From contig CM022668.1 of NCBI GenBank assembly GCA_012295275.1, forward strand, positions 7,691,818 through 7,721,817: 30,000 nt of DNA, in the 5' to 3' direction. The stretch comes from Chrysomallon squamiferum. Lineage: Eukaryota > Mollusca > Gastropoda > Neomphalida > Peltospiridae. A program made the translations under genes and the position numbers. Positions 10,080 to 19,430 of this stretch are shown here, piece by piece. Under the pieces are notes generated by a model. That model made no database searches, was not told the DNA's origin, and worked only from the letters and a program-made list of their open reading frames with translations. Positions within the stretch are counted from its first letter, which is position 1. Every line of letters starts with the position of its first letter.

Positions 10080-10260
10080 ACTGAGCTGGAACAACATGGC
10101 ACTGATATCCCTCAGTTACCGCCTGCCTTTGAACTGCGTCTTGTCAAAGCAGATCCTGTCATTACCACCGAGACCATGCCATGATGTGAATTGACAACGA
10201 TGTGTTGATGTCATTAGAGGTCAGAGGTCATACCATCAGAGGTGATAATACAAGACTGGT
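10080..10260 (+). other. GC-richer unique island, possible exon or conserved element
   Basis: The composition changes sharply from the T-rich DNA to the left. One plus-strand frame from GAG at 10082 reads ELEQHGTDIPQLPPAFELRL and continues VKADPVITTETMP to a TGA, 33 codons with a coding-like look. A TAA lies just upstream in frame, and the AAACTGAG before the block is a poor splice acceptor. Two other short open frames overlap it, one with an ATG at 10095 (32 codons). I cannot assign a product, and this may instead be a conserved non-coding element. Confidence 0.25.
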
Positions 10261-10476
10261 TTGCATGTGAGAAATAGGTGTATATTGTAAGACATTGTGT
10301 TTTTTGTGTAAGATTTATATTTTACTGGATATGCAAATATTCTCTCTCTTTTTTCATTCCAGCCTTGACCTGTCTCACAAACACAAACACAGACAGACAA
10401 ACATTGGTGCACACACATTCATAGGAATAAAGTACACATCCAAAAACTACAATATATAATTCTCTTCTCTCTTTTT

Positions 10477-10478
<2 letters not shown>
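10261..10478. other. Spacer with short CA-rich stretch
   Basis: Contains CACAAACACAAACACAGACA-like sequence near 10375-10400. No gene seen. Confidence 0.55.

Positions 10479-10551
<73 letters not shown>
10479..10551. repeat. (GA)n microsatellite, about 36 units
   Basis: Uninterrupted GA run. It is the only one of the six long purine/pyrimidine runs with the purines on the plus strand. It lies 22 bp left of the foldback arm. Confidence 0.97.
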
Positions 10552-10554
<3 letters not shown>

Positions 10555-10573
10555 GCACAAACAGTTGTAGGAA

Positions 10574-11279
10574 GAAATGGCACTGTGCTGATCTGGAAAA
10601 AATGGCACCTTATTTATTTTTTCTGTATAGTTGCTTTCAAAAAGATTTTAAATGTACTTTTGAAAATACTGTTTATTCATGCAATATTGTTACATACATA
10701 TATATTAATATACAGCATCACTCAGCCACTTGGTCTTGCTTAACAAAGTACAGTATTATAATCAGAGTTAAATATTACACATATACATACACATATACAT
10801 ACTCATATACACACACACATGGTTCTGGAGGATATTTTAACTGTTGTATGTGTATTTAAATTAGATACATCTGTATGAACATGTCTGTATGTATGAACGT
10901 GTATATATATGTGTGTGTGTGTATGTGTTGTGTGTGTATATATGTATGTATATATATATATATATACATACATACATATATATATATATATACACACATA
11001 CATATATATATACACACATATGTATGTATGTATGTGTGCATATCTATATGTGTATGTATATGTGTGTGTATATGAGTAATATCAAACTCTGATATAATAT
11101 TGTACACTTTGTTAAGGAAATGGCTGAGTGATGCTATATATTAATATACATGTATGTAACAGTACTGCATGAATAAACTGTATTTTCAAAAGTAGTTTTA
11201 AATATATTTGAAAGCAATGATACAGAAAAAATAAATAAGGTGCCATTTTTTTCCAGATCTGCACAGTGCCATTTTTTCC
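10574..11279. mobile_element. Large foldback element with arms of about 200 bp
   Basis: The left arm (about 10574-10775) matches the reverse complement of the right arm (about 11078-11279) at roughly nine bases in ten by eye. Landmarks shared in inverted order include AATGGCACTGTGC, ATCTGGAAAAA, GGCACCTTATTTATTTTTTC, TACTTTTGAAAATAC, TTTATTCATGC, GCATCACTCAGCCA and TTAACAAAGT. The left arm has a few extra bases around GGTCTTGC. The centre (about 10776-11077) is TATG/CATA microsatellite DNA, which is itself partly self-complementary. No transposase is encoded and I could not identify target-site duplications. It may be a non-autonomous DNA transposon (MITE or foldback type) or an inverted duplication. 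Confidence 0.7.
10776..11077. repeat. TATG/CATA/TA compound microsatellite in the foldback loop
   Basis: Alternating purine-pyrimidine runs of TATG, TG and TA, with (TA)n cores at about 10951-10966 and 10978-10992. A short unique segment lies at about 10820-10870. Such alternating runs can extrude cruciforms or left-handed DNA. Confidence 0.9.
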
Positions 11280-11640
11280 ATACCCTGGCAAAAACAACGC
11301 AGGAAAGAAGAAGAAAGAGAGATTATTCAAACAGAGACACAAAGATGATAAATCACAGACAGAATAACAATGAGAAATCTGTACAGCTCACTGAATCAGC
11401 AGTTTGCAATATTTCACATAGCTACAAAACAATGCTGAAACAATGTAATTTTAACTTTAGTGTTATTTATTTACATATATAAAAACTAAATAAAATTACC
11501 ATGTGTTTCACTAGAATTATTAGCAATAAGTTAAATAATAATGCTCAGTTGATTATAAAATTTTAAACTACTGATTATTAAACACTGATTATACACACAC
11601 ATACAATATACATAGATAAATACATACATACATGTGTATA
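11280..11640. other. Unique AT-rich spacer
   Basis: Purine-rich at about 11298-11322, otherwise nothing recognised. Confidence 0.5.
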
Positions 11641-11644
11641 TATA

Positions 11645-11648
<4 letters not shown>

Positions 11649-11691
<43 letters not shown>
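11649..11691. repeat. (TG)n microsatellite, about 21 units
   Basis: Uninterrupted TG run following TATATATACA. Confidence 0.97.
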
Positions 11692-11692
<1 letters not shown>

Positions 11693-12268
11693 GATCAGAA
11701 GAAACATATTACAAATGGTAATAACAACTTACATAAACCTGAAATCTAAAAACAACCAATATAACAAGAAATCTGTTTCGTAAAAAAAAAAACCAGAGGA
11801 AGCAAACCCAAAACTATTTTTATTACTTTATTCTCAAATTCTCCACAGACAGTGATATAATTACCCATAATTCAGCACACCTAGTTACCTAAGTTACACT
11901 TAAACACAATATTGCAGTTTTCTCTCTCAAACCACCAAGTTCAATTCACATCAGTAAAAACCACACAAAATTCACTGGGCTTGAAATCAGTGCAAAACTG
12001 AGTGGAAAGTAAAAATGTTGTCAGAAAAACAGAAAATAAAGGTTTGTTCATACTGTTCAACTTGTCACACCAACTTGTAGCAAATGCATGATGGACTCTT
12101 AATGTGAAATAATAAGAATTTTAATTTTAGTCATTTCAGGAACCTAATTATATGAACATGCAGTATTACACACTGAAATATCTATCAATTGATTTCAGAC
12201 ACATCAAGCTTCATATTAACTAAAACATCACCCTAAATGTGATTGATAACCAGTTTGTTACTCAAATA
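11692..12268. other. Unique AT-rich sequence, nothing recognised
   Basis: No convincing exon, RNA gene or element on either strand. Confidence 0.55.
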
Positions 12269-12662
12269 TGCAAACTGATGGGTCGTACTCATGGATTGTG
12301 TCATTAAGTTGTTTTCATACTGCAGCAATTTTTACTAACATTTTTTGTGTGGTTTATAAAAATCATCTTGTGACAGAAACGTGCATCCACAAAAATCAGA
12401 ATATTTAAAAGATTTTGTACACCATGTAATTTGGTATTGAAATAAAATTAAACTTTTAGCAAAACGAATACTTCTAGTAAAAAAACAAAAAAACAAAACA
12501 AATTGCTATGAATAAGAAATTGCTTTTGGATCATTTTATTCCAAAAACAAATTACATGGTTTACAAAACCCTTTAAATATTCAGATTTTTCTAGACATAC
12601 AAAAAGATGTTACTAAAAATTGCTGCTGTATAAACATGTCTTAATGTCACAATCAGTTTGCA
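12269..12662. mobile_element. Second foldback (inverted repeat) element
   Basis: The left arm (about 12269-12449) and the reverse complement of the right arm (about 12532-12662) share TGCAAACTGAT, CATTAAG, ACTGCAGCAATTTTTA or its CAGCAGCAATTTTTA form, CTAACATTTTTTG-like sequence, GAATATTTAAA, TTTTGTA and ACCATGTAATTTG in the same order. Matching is imperfect, and the left arm carries about 50 extra bases, so arms are 181 and 131 bp. The loop is about 80 bp and A-rich. There is no coding potential, and target-site duplications are not evident. Confidence 0.65.
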
Positions 12663-12840
12663 GGTACATTCAAGCCAACTGGAAAATACATGTTGAATTA
12701 AAACAGAAAAAATAAATGAAAAAGAAAAAAAAGGAAAAAAGAAAACAAAAAAAAAAAGAAGGAAATGAAAGATAAAAAGACCTGTGAAGAAAATTACATT
12801 TGTGTCATGTGCTCATTGATGATTCTGTTTGCAGTTCTCG
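12663..12840. other. A-rich spacer
   Basis: Poly-purine A-rich sequence at about 12705-12775. No gene seen. Confidence 0.6.
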
Positions 12841-13060
12841 TTAGAACTCAGAAAGGACAGTTAGAAAACACAGGAGAAACTTGTAGAAAATCAGATTCTA
12901 CTAGAAAACACAGACTAAACTCAGAACTCAGTCAGCTCTGTCAAGCTCTTACACAGACTAAACTCAAACTCAGAACTCAGTGAACTGTCAGTGAGCTGTC
13001 AGCTTAGAAAACACAGACTAAACTCAGAACTCAGTCAGCTCTTAGAAAACACAAAATTCA
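12841..13060. repeat. Irregular direct repeats of CAGACTAAACTCAGAACTCAGT
   Basis: TAGAAAACACAG, ACTAAACTCAGAACTCAGT and CAGCTCT recur several times, near 12901, 12951 and 13005, with spacing between about 50 and 60 bp. This is a small degenerate array. Confidence 0.8.
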
Positions 13061-13088
13061 GTGGTGGCTCTTTTCTCTCTCCTGTGAT

Positions 13089-13600
13089 TTGTCAGTTTTC
13101 TTTCTCTGTGCTGTTTTGTTTTTCTGTGTTGTTGTGAGTTTGTCTGTTTTCTCTGTGTTGTGTGTTTGTTTCTCTTTGTTGTTGTGTGTTTGTTTCTCTG
13201 TGTTGTGTGTTTGTCTGTTTTTTTTTCTGTGTTGTGTGTTTTTTTTTCTCTGTGTTGTGTGTTTGTTTTTCTGTGTGTGTGTTTGTTGTGTGTGTTTTTT
13301 TCTGTGTTGTTGTGTGTTTGTTTTCTCTGTGTTGTTGTGTTTTTTTCTGTGTTGTGTGTTTGTTTTTCTGTGTTGTGTCTTTGTTTCTCTGTGTTGTGTC
13401 TTTGTTTCTCTATGTGTGTTTGTTTCTCTGTGTTGTGTGTTTGTCTGTTTCTCTGTATTGTGTGTTTGTTTCTCTGTGTTGATGTGTGTTTGTCTGTTTT
13501 TCTGTGTTGATGTGTGTTAGTCTGTATCTCTGTGTTGTGTGTTTGTTTCTCTGTGTTGTGTGTTTGTCTGTTTGTCTGTGTTGTTGGCTGTTTGTGTGTC
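13089..13600. repeat. TGTGTTG/TTTGTTTCTC minisatellite
   Basis: Units of about 20-22 bp built from TGTGTTGTGTGTTTGTTTCT, with expansions of T runs and TG runs. At least twenty irregular copies are present. All three plus-strand frames are open as cysteine/valine/phenylalanine-rich sequence simply because the unit has no stop codons. Confidence 0.93.
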
Positions 13601-13645
13601 TGTCAGTAAGGCATCACTGGCCATGTTAGTACATGAAAGTGGATG

Positions 13646-13672
13646 ATAAATAATAATAATAATAATAATTAG
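13646..13672. repeat. (AAT)n microsatellite
   Basis: About seven AAT units. Confidence 0.92.
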
Positions 13673-13699
13673 TACTAAAATATATTAACATGTCATAAA

Positions 13700-13935
13700 C
13701 ATTATTCATTCACCCATCCATTCATTCATTATTCCTCAATCTATCTATATCCATTTATCATCCATCTATCCATCGATCCATCCATCCATCCTTCCATCCT
13801 TCCATCCTTCCATCCATCCATTCATCCATACATTATCCTTTGATCAATCCATTCATCTATCCAGCTAAGCATACATTGATTCTTCCATCCATTCACAATT
13901 CTCTCATTCATTCATCCATCCATCCATCCATCTAG
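13700..13935. repeat. Imperfect (CATC)n tetranucleotide tract
   Basis: CATC/CATT/CCTT tetranucleotides with interruptions. The most regular parts are at about 13768-13830 and 13908-13933. Confidence 0.93.
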
Positions 13936-14490
13936 AGCCTGTCTTCCTGGTTCTCTGTGAGTTCTGTGACTGTTTTCTCCTGGACACCTGCAGACTCGCA
14001 CTGTGGGTTTGCCGCTAATAATGATGACCTTTCAGTGAAAGCAGTCAACTAATTGTCATTTTATTTGTAGCAACACAACCACTTGCTGATCAAACTATAA
14101 CTTAACAGTCTTCCCAAATCCGCATAATCAGATTGAGACATATGGGTGGCATACAAATAGAATCATAATTGCAAAAATAGAATTCAGATTTCTTTACCGT
14201 CTCCAAATTATAAGGCTTGGTTCTGTTTTGCAGACGAATTGTGGAAAACCATTATTAAAAGTTTTTGGGTTGTTTTTTTTTTTTGGGGAGGGAGGTTATT
14301 ATTTTTTTTATTATTATTATTATATTTTTGTAGTTTTTTTTTTTTTCTTTTCCTAAAATTACCATTGCCTTGTATGGTATTTTGCAGATAAAGAAATAAA
14401 ATATCTTAAATTAAATTTATTGTGCTAAAATAGAAAGAGTAAAATTATATTTTTATAAATGTATCTTCAAAATAAAATTAATACTGGTGT
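13936..14490. other. Unique sequence with T-rich core
   Basis: A T-rich tract with G interruptions lies at about 14270-14350. No gene or element recognised. Confidence 0.55.
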
Positions 14491-14595
14491 TTGTAAGTGT
14501 CTGTGTATCTGTGTGTATTTATGTGTTTGTAGGTGTATGTATGTTCTTATGTGTGTGTCTACATTCATGTCTGTGTGTGTGAGTGTGTGATAAAA
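14491..14595. repeat. Imperfect TGTG/TATG tract
   Basis: GTGTCTGTGTATCTGTGTGT and similar TG-rich sequence. Confidence 0.8.
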
Positions 14596-14826
14596 ATTAT
14601 TGCTGAACATTTATTTATTTTTGAAATCAGAAGCAAACTCTGGAAGGATCAATCAAGTTTCTGGTAATTACCATTTTGTGTGACAGTCCCATTAAACTAA
14701 AACCCACATGTGTTCTTGGGGGAAAAAAACAACCTTAAAAAAAACTAAACTTTTCATTCATCTTGCACTAAACCATAGAATCTGATGGGAAAACAAAGAA
14801 ATAAATTAAAAATAATGAAAAGCTAG

Positions 14827-14931
14827 TGATTATTTTAAAACTGATTATTTTAAAACTGATTATTTCAAAACTGATTATTTTAAAACTGATTATTTCAAAA
14901 GTGATTATTTTAAAGCTGGTGAGATTTAAAG
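14827..14931. repeat. 15-bp tandem repeat, 6-7 copies
   Basis: TGATTATTTTAAAAC repeats from 14827 at exact 15-bp steps, with T/C variation in the TTTT run. The seventh copy at 14917 is degenerate. Confidence 0.95.
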
Positions 14932-15000
14932 ATACATGACTTTGATAAATGTTTCTGAGAAATTGGTATCATCTTATTTACAACACTTATTTACAACAAG

Positions 15001-15175
15001 ATGTTACAATAATAATGATGATAATGACAATGATCACGATGATATAAAAACAGCAACAATAATAATAATTACAATGACGATGATGATAGTAATAATATAA
15101 TAATAATTAAAATATTCAGTAATAATGATGATAAGTAATACAATAATAATTGTGATCATAATGAATAAATAAATA
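15001..15175. repeat. Imperfect (AAT/ATG)n tract
   Basis: Trinucleotide-like mixture of AATAAT, GATGAT and ACAAT units. Confidence 0.85.
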
Positions 15176-15593
15176 AAATCAATAATCCCTTTCCAAAATT
15201 GAAAACAAAAAATAAAGAAAAATAAAACTCATAACAGTTATTATTTTACTTTAATCACAAATATCATCAGCAATGATGGAGGTGGGTGTTTTGAAGTGTG
15301 GATAGTAAAAAATAAAAAATAAAAAATAAAAAAAATAATAAAAAAAAATAAATCAATAAAATTCATCTGCTTCATCTCACTGAGAATACGTCATCAATGT
15401 TACGTCTCTGACAACATCGTTATTACTGCCCAGCAGCAGCAACTTCATCAGTGATGTAAATTAAGACAACAAAATGAAGACATCCTCGCCCGCATTGACA
15501 GAAAATTAACATCGTAGGTGGAAGGCATCGAAAATTGTCATCCAAAAATTGTTGATTTTTTTTTCTGTCAATATCATTTTATTATTATGATTT
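15176..15593. other. Spacer with (AAAAAT)n run
   Basis: A short AAAAAT-type run lies at about 15307-15350. A slightly GC-richer stretch at about 15361-15540 (with TACGTC, CATCCTCGCCCGCATTG) shows no clear exon. Confidence 0.5.
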
Positions 15594-15596
15594 TGA

Positions 15597-15640
15597 TTAT
15601 TGTTATTATTATTATTATTATTATTATGATTATTATGATT
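15597..15640. repeat. (ATT)n microsatellite
   Basis: ATTATT run with ATGATT interruptions. Confidence 0.93.
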
Positions 15641-15935
15641 TGTAACATTTGTTACAGTATTCCTAACTGTGATATCTGTTACAGTATTCATGACAGTAAC
15701 AACTGTTACAGTATTTGTGAAAGTAACATCTGTTACAGTATTCGTGAAAGTAACATCTGTTATAGTATTTGTGAAAGTAAAATCTGTAACAGTATTTGTG
15801 AAAGTAACATCTGTTACAGCATTCATGACAGTAACATCTGTTACAGTGTTTCTAACTATAACATGTATAACAGTATTACTGACAGTAACATGTGTTACAT
15901 TACTCCTAACTGTAAACATGTAACAATATCTGTAA
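15641..15935. repeat. 27-bp minisatellite with palindromic core
   Basis: The unit AGTAACATCTGTTACAG plus TATTCGTGAA repeats about ten times at 27 bp. GTAACATCTGTTAC is an inverted repeat with 6-base arms and a 2-base centre, so each unit can form a small hairpin. Because 27 is a multiple of three, frames stay open on both strands, giving a V-F-V-K-V-T-S-V-T pattern on the plus strand. I see no sign that it is a gene. Confidence 0.93.
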
Positions 15936-16140
15936 TATTATCCCCGAGAGCAGTATAAATTACAGTTAAAAATATTCCTTATAGCAATATAACATCCCTT
16001 ATAACAACACATTTAAAAAAATCCCTTATAGCAACACATTTTATAACATCCCTTATAGCAACACATTTTATAATATCCCTTATAGCAACACATTTTGTAA
16101 CATTCCTTATAACAACACATTACAGTAACACATTTTACAA
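15936..16140. repeat. Second 27-bp minisatellite, adjoining the first
   Basis: CCCTTATAGCAACACATTTT followed by ATAACAT repeats with C at 16023, 16050, 16077 and a variant near 16104, all 27 bp apart, plus looser copies to the left. The unit sequence is quite unlike its neighbour, but the period is the same. Confidence 0.9.
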
Positions 16141-16232
16141 GATGTATTACAATACTACTTCCACTACTACTACTACCACTACTAGAACTACTACAACTGA
16201 CAATAATAATGATGATGATGATGATAATAATG

Positions 16233-16269
<37 letters not shown>

Positions 16270-16305
16270 TAATAATAGTAATAATAATAATAAACAGTTC
16301 AAGCT
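16141..16305. repeat. (ACT)n then (GAT/AAT)n microsatellites
   Basis: ACT/CTA trinucleotides at about 16150-16200 pass into GAT and then AAT units at about 16201-16290. Confidence 0.95.
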
Positions 16306-16496
16306 GCAACATCTATTATCATCTCCTGAAATTTCATCTGTGAAATGATTACCTTTCATATCATCAAAGCAGACCCTAAGGGAAGACAGGACTAAAAATA
16401 CATTAGATTTATCATCTCTGTTAATGGAACACGGAACATATTGTGGGCAAAATATATTAAACTTTTCACAGAACAAAAACAACCCCCAAAAAAACA
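16306..16496. repeat. Dispersed repeat, copy A, followed by A-rich tail
   Basis: From about 16376 to 16470 the sequence matches 22797-22895. Shared blocks are AAGGGAAGACA, ATTAGAT, TCATCT, TTAAT, GAACA, GGAACA and GCAAAATATA, in the same order. It follows an AAT run and precedes a long A-rich run, the same arrangement as copy B. This suggests a retroposed element with a simple-sequence head and poly(A)-like tail, type unknown. Confidence 0.65.
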
Positions 16497-16500
16497 ACAA

Positions 16501-16569
<69 letters not shown>

Positions 16570-16605
16570 AAAAAAAAAAAAAAAAAAAAAAAAAATAAAA
16601 TTACA
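16497..16605. repeat. (AAAT)n and poly(A) tract
   Basis: About eight to nine AAAT units followed by about 60 bases of nearly pure A. This could be the expanded tail of copy A of the dispersed repeat. Confidence 0.95.
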
Positions 16606-17165
16606 GAAAATAAAAATGGATGACAATTGCATAGTCTTTGAGTCCTGACCGGATTACAGGAGGGAGGGAGTATTGGGATTGGGGGGGTGTACTTTCGGTC
16701 TGCTCAAGTTAATAAAATCGCCCAATCAGGGGATCAGATAGGACAGACATGTGACCTTTCTCAGCAGTGGTGTTGATTTCCAGTCTGAATTTTATCAATA
16801 GATTCTGTGATAGCCTGGTCGAATGCAATTTCAGGACTGCATGATTATGTACAACTTTCAGGAGGAAATATGCCCAGAAGCCATGATGAATGATTGGAGA
16901 AATTTTAAAAATTGTCTTTCATTTATTTGGAGTTCTCTGGATATAGGCTGATTTCCAGATATTTTCTATTATTATTTTTTCTTTTATTGATGATATTGAT
17001 GATATTGAAGGTTTGAAAAGATATCTGTTATTTTTATTAATATTATTATTATTAATTTATTTTAAATATTAAAATATTTGTATAGTGTCATATAAATATA
17101 TGCATTCAGATACATACAAGTTTTCTCTATTTTTCTTTCATTCTGAATTTTTCCCTTTGACTTTT

Positions 17166-17168
<3 letters not shown>
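16606..17168. other. Unique sequence, nothing firmly recognised
   Basis: A G-rich patch lies at about 16660-16690 (GGAGGGAGGGAG and GGGGGGG). No coding exon is convincing on either strand. The 3' part is ATT-rich at about 17030-17060. Confidence 0.55.

Positions 17169-17246
<78 letters not shown>
17169..17246. repeat. (CT)n microsatellite, about 38 units
   Basis: Uninterrupted CT run ending in ATTTATCTATC. Confidence 0.97.
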
Positions 17247-17247
<1 letters not shown>

Positions 17248-17547
17248 TTATCTATCTCCATCACAGTTTTCAAATTAAGTTTTACAAATATCTACATGAC
17301 TAAAAGACTTATCTAAACCACACTCTGTCACTTAAATTCCCCAACTCCCCTCAAATCTATGACAAGCAACAAAATATAGAAAATTTCCTTCACATTTCAC
17401 AACTGTCTGTAACGTAATGTCATCCATTTTGTGCTTTGGGACTCCCATTTTGACAAAGGAACAAAATTTTTACTTTGAAGCTGAGCTAATGGAAAATAAA
17501 CATCTTTATTATTTTCACTCTACAAAAACAGCAAGACAAAGTTATTT
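17247..17547. other. Unique spacer
   Basis: No feature seen. Confidence 0.5.
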
Positions 17548-17621
17548 ACTCCTGAAGACATTCCCATTAAGATAGCAAACACAGATACATAAATATTTCT
17601 CCCTTGTTTGATAGCAGAACC
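17548..17621. repeat. 74-bp dispersed duplicate, copy 1
   Basis: It matches 21911-21984 over 74 bases with a single difference that I can find (CTCCC versus CTCTC). It begins ACTCCTGAAGACATTCCC and ends GATAGCAGAACC. Its second half resembles the 46-bp tandem unit that follows to the right. Confidence 0.93.
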
Positions 17622-18085
17622 AATCTGCAGCCTTTTCCTTAAATCAGCAATAGTTTAAAAACAGATACATAATTATTTCTCAATTCATTTAAACAGACAA
17701 TAACAAAATATGTTCATCTTAGAAATAGTTTAAATATAGATATATAATTATTTCTTTATTCATGTTAGAGATAGTTTAAACACAGATATAAAATTATTTT
17801 TTTTATTCATCTTAGAAATAGTTTAAATATAGATATAAAATTATTTCTTTATTCATGTTGAAGATAGTTTAAACATAGATATTAAATGATTTCTTTATTC
17901 ATGTTTGAGATAGGTTAACCAGTTATGTATAATTATGTGTCCATTTGTCTTGAAAAAAAAAAAAAAAATTCCTATTAATAATTAATATCCACATAATAAC
18001 AGTTTAAAAGACCTATATAATTATTTGTCTCCCCATGTTAGAGATAGTTTAAACCACAAATAACATAATTATTTCTTAATCTTGA
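17622..18085. repeat. 46-bp tandem repeat, about 8 copies, decaying at the right
   Basis: The unit GATAGTTTAAACACAGATAT followed by AAAATTATTTCTTTATTCATG recurs near 17650, 17725, 17771, 17817, 17863 and 17908, with looser copies at about 18000 and 18045. Confidence 0.9.
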
Positions 18086-18584
18086 ACTTACATTTAACAG
18101 CAGTAACGAATTTAAAACAAGACAATATGGACCAAGTTTTTGGTTTGACAGAATGTCACTGAAGTGTTGTATGTGCAAATTACCCCTGTTTTTCATCAAC
18201 AGCAAGTTGTCACAGAAACAGGATTACATTTAAATATCTTGTCTGCCAATGACAGGCATTGTTAGAACAACCAATCAAACGACCTGTTGTTTCTGCACTG
18301 GGAACTGCTGTGAACTGCACACAAGCAAAGATGTAGAGATCTGTGTTTTCTATTCATGTAACAAAAAAAAAAAAAAAAAAATTAGAAAAAAAGACAGAAA
18401 GAACAAAAAAATCAATGCTGGATAAAAGGAAATCTTTTTTTGTTGTGAGCCATCTTCTTAAACTGAGTTATGTTTGCTTAAAAGCATGTTCACTTTGTTA
18501 GTTTTGCCATCAACACATCACTCTTACTAGATTCTAATCTCTTAATGAATGGATTCTATTTCTGCTACAGTTTTAAAGATTGAC
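18086..18584. other. Unique spacer
   Basis: A poly(A) run lies at about 18361-18380. No gene or element recognised. Confidence 0.55.
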
Positions 18585-18660
18585 GCTGTAGCCTGGTGGT
18601 CAGACTGTTCCTCTGATGTGTGAACATCAACTCTCGGTAGTTCAAATTCTAGTATATTTC
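18585..18660 (+). mobile_element. tRNA-derived SINE-like head
   Basis: GTAGCCTGGTGGTCAGAC at about 18588-18605 resembles an RNA polymerase III A box region (compare TAGCTCAGTGGTTAGA). AGTTCAAATTCT at about 18639-18650 resembles a B box (compare GGTTCGAATCC), at tRNA-like spacing. A CTCTGATGTGTGAAC segment between them also occurs, with changes, in the array at 28285-29180. It lacks clean tRNA stems, so it is not a functional tRNA gene. Confidence 0.5.
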
Positions 18661-18782
18661 CCAATCTAGACAGTGTCTCAAAATATTCTGTTTACTTTTT
18701 TCTGCATAACAAGTCTCTTACTGTTTTTCCTTTCCCTTTCAAAACCAGTTTTGTTTTCTTTATTTTTCTGTCTTTAAGCATA

Positions 18783-18786
<4 letters not shown>
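18661..18786. other. T-rich spacer, possible SINE body
   Basis: Follows the SINE-like head; no further landmark seen. Confidence 0.4.

Positions 18787-18869
<83 letters not shown>
18787..18869. repeat. (CT)n microsatellite, about 41 units
   Basis: Uninterrupted CT run. Confidence 0.97.
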
Positions 18870-18872
<3 letters not shown>

Positions 18873-18919
18873 TGTTTCTGTCTGTCTCTTTTGCCATGAT
18901 ACAACTTTTATCATTCACT

Positions 18920-19430
18920 CATCTTTCCTTCCATCCATCCATCAATTTATCTATGTAGGTAATATCTGTCTGTCTAACTATCTGTATATCTTTCTGTCTA
19001 TCGCTCTCTCTATCTATCCATCCATCTATCCATCCATCCATATATCATGTCTAATTATCTGTCTATCTATTTATCTCTTTGCTTCCATCCTCCATTTATT
19101 TATAGGTTTATGTCTATTTATCTGCATATCTGTCTGATCTCTCAGAGAGACGAATCTATCTATCCATCCATCATAGACAGATTTATCTGATGAAGGAAGT
19201 ATCTGTCTGAGTCACGTTATCTGTATAGACAGATTTTCTGTCTATCTCTCGTATCTATCCATCCATCCATCCATCCAGATCCATCCATCCATCCATCCAT
19301 CCATAGAGTCACGTTGTCCACACAGACAGATTTGTATCTGTCTATCTATTTAGTCACGTTTCCACACAGACAGATTTTGTGATCCTCCATTTATTTTTAT
19401 AGGTTTGTTTATTTGAAGTCGAGATACAGA
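18920..19430. repeat. CATC/TCTA/TCTG tract with degenerate copies of the next minisatellite
   Basis: Imperfect CATC and CTAT tetranucleotides. Partial copies of the following minisatellite are embedded in them: GAGTCACGTTATCTGTATAG near 19209, GAGTCACGTTGTCCACACAG near 19305, and AGTCACGTTTCCACACAGAC near 19351. Each is followed by CAGATTT and then more tetranucleotide sequence. Confidence 0.9.

Noticed and set aside
10552-11342. Two similar short proteins (…IWKK…SITQP…) on opposite strands
   Set aside because: They are translations of the two arms of one inverted repeat; the resemblance reflects the DNA duplication, and the frames are short and not conserved as codons.
13089-13520. Long cysteine/valine/phenylalanine-rich open frames in all three plus frames
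   Set aside because: They come from a stop-free TG/TTTG minisatellite; open frames in every phase indicate simple sequence, not a gene.
16147-16632. Frames rich in phenylalanine, leucine or isoleucine resembling membrane proteins
   Set aside because: They are translations of poly(T) and ATT runs on the minus strand.
18585-18660. Functional tRNA gene
   Set aside because: Box-like motifs are present, but acceptor, D and T stems do not pair and the T-loop is altered; a SINE head fits better.
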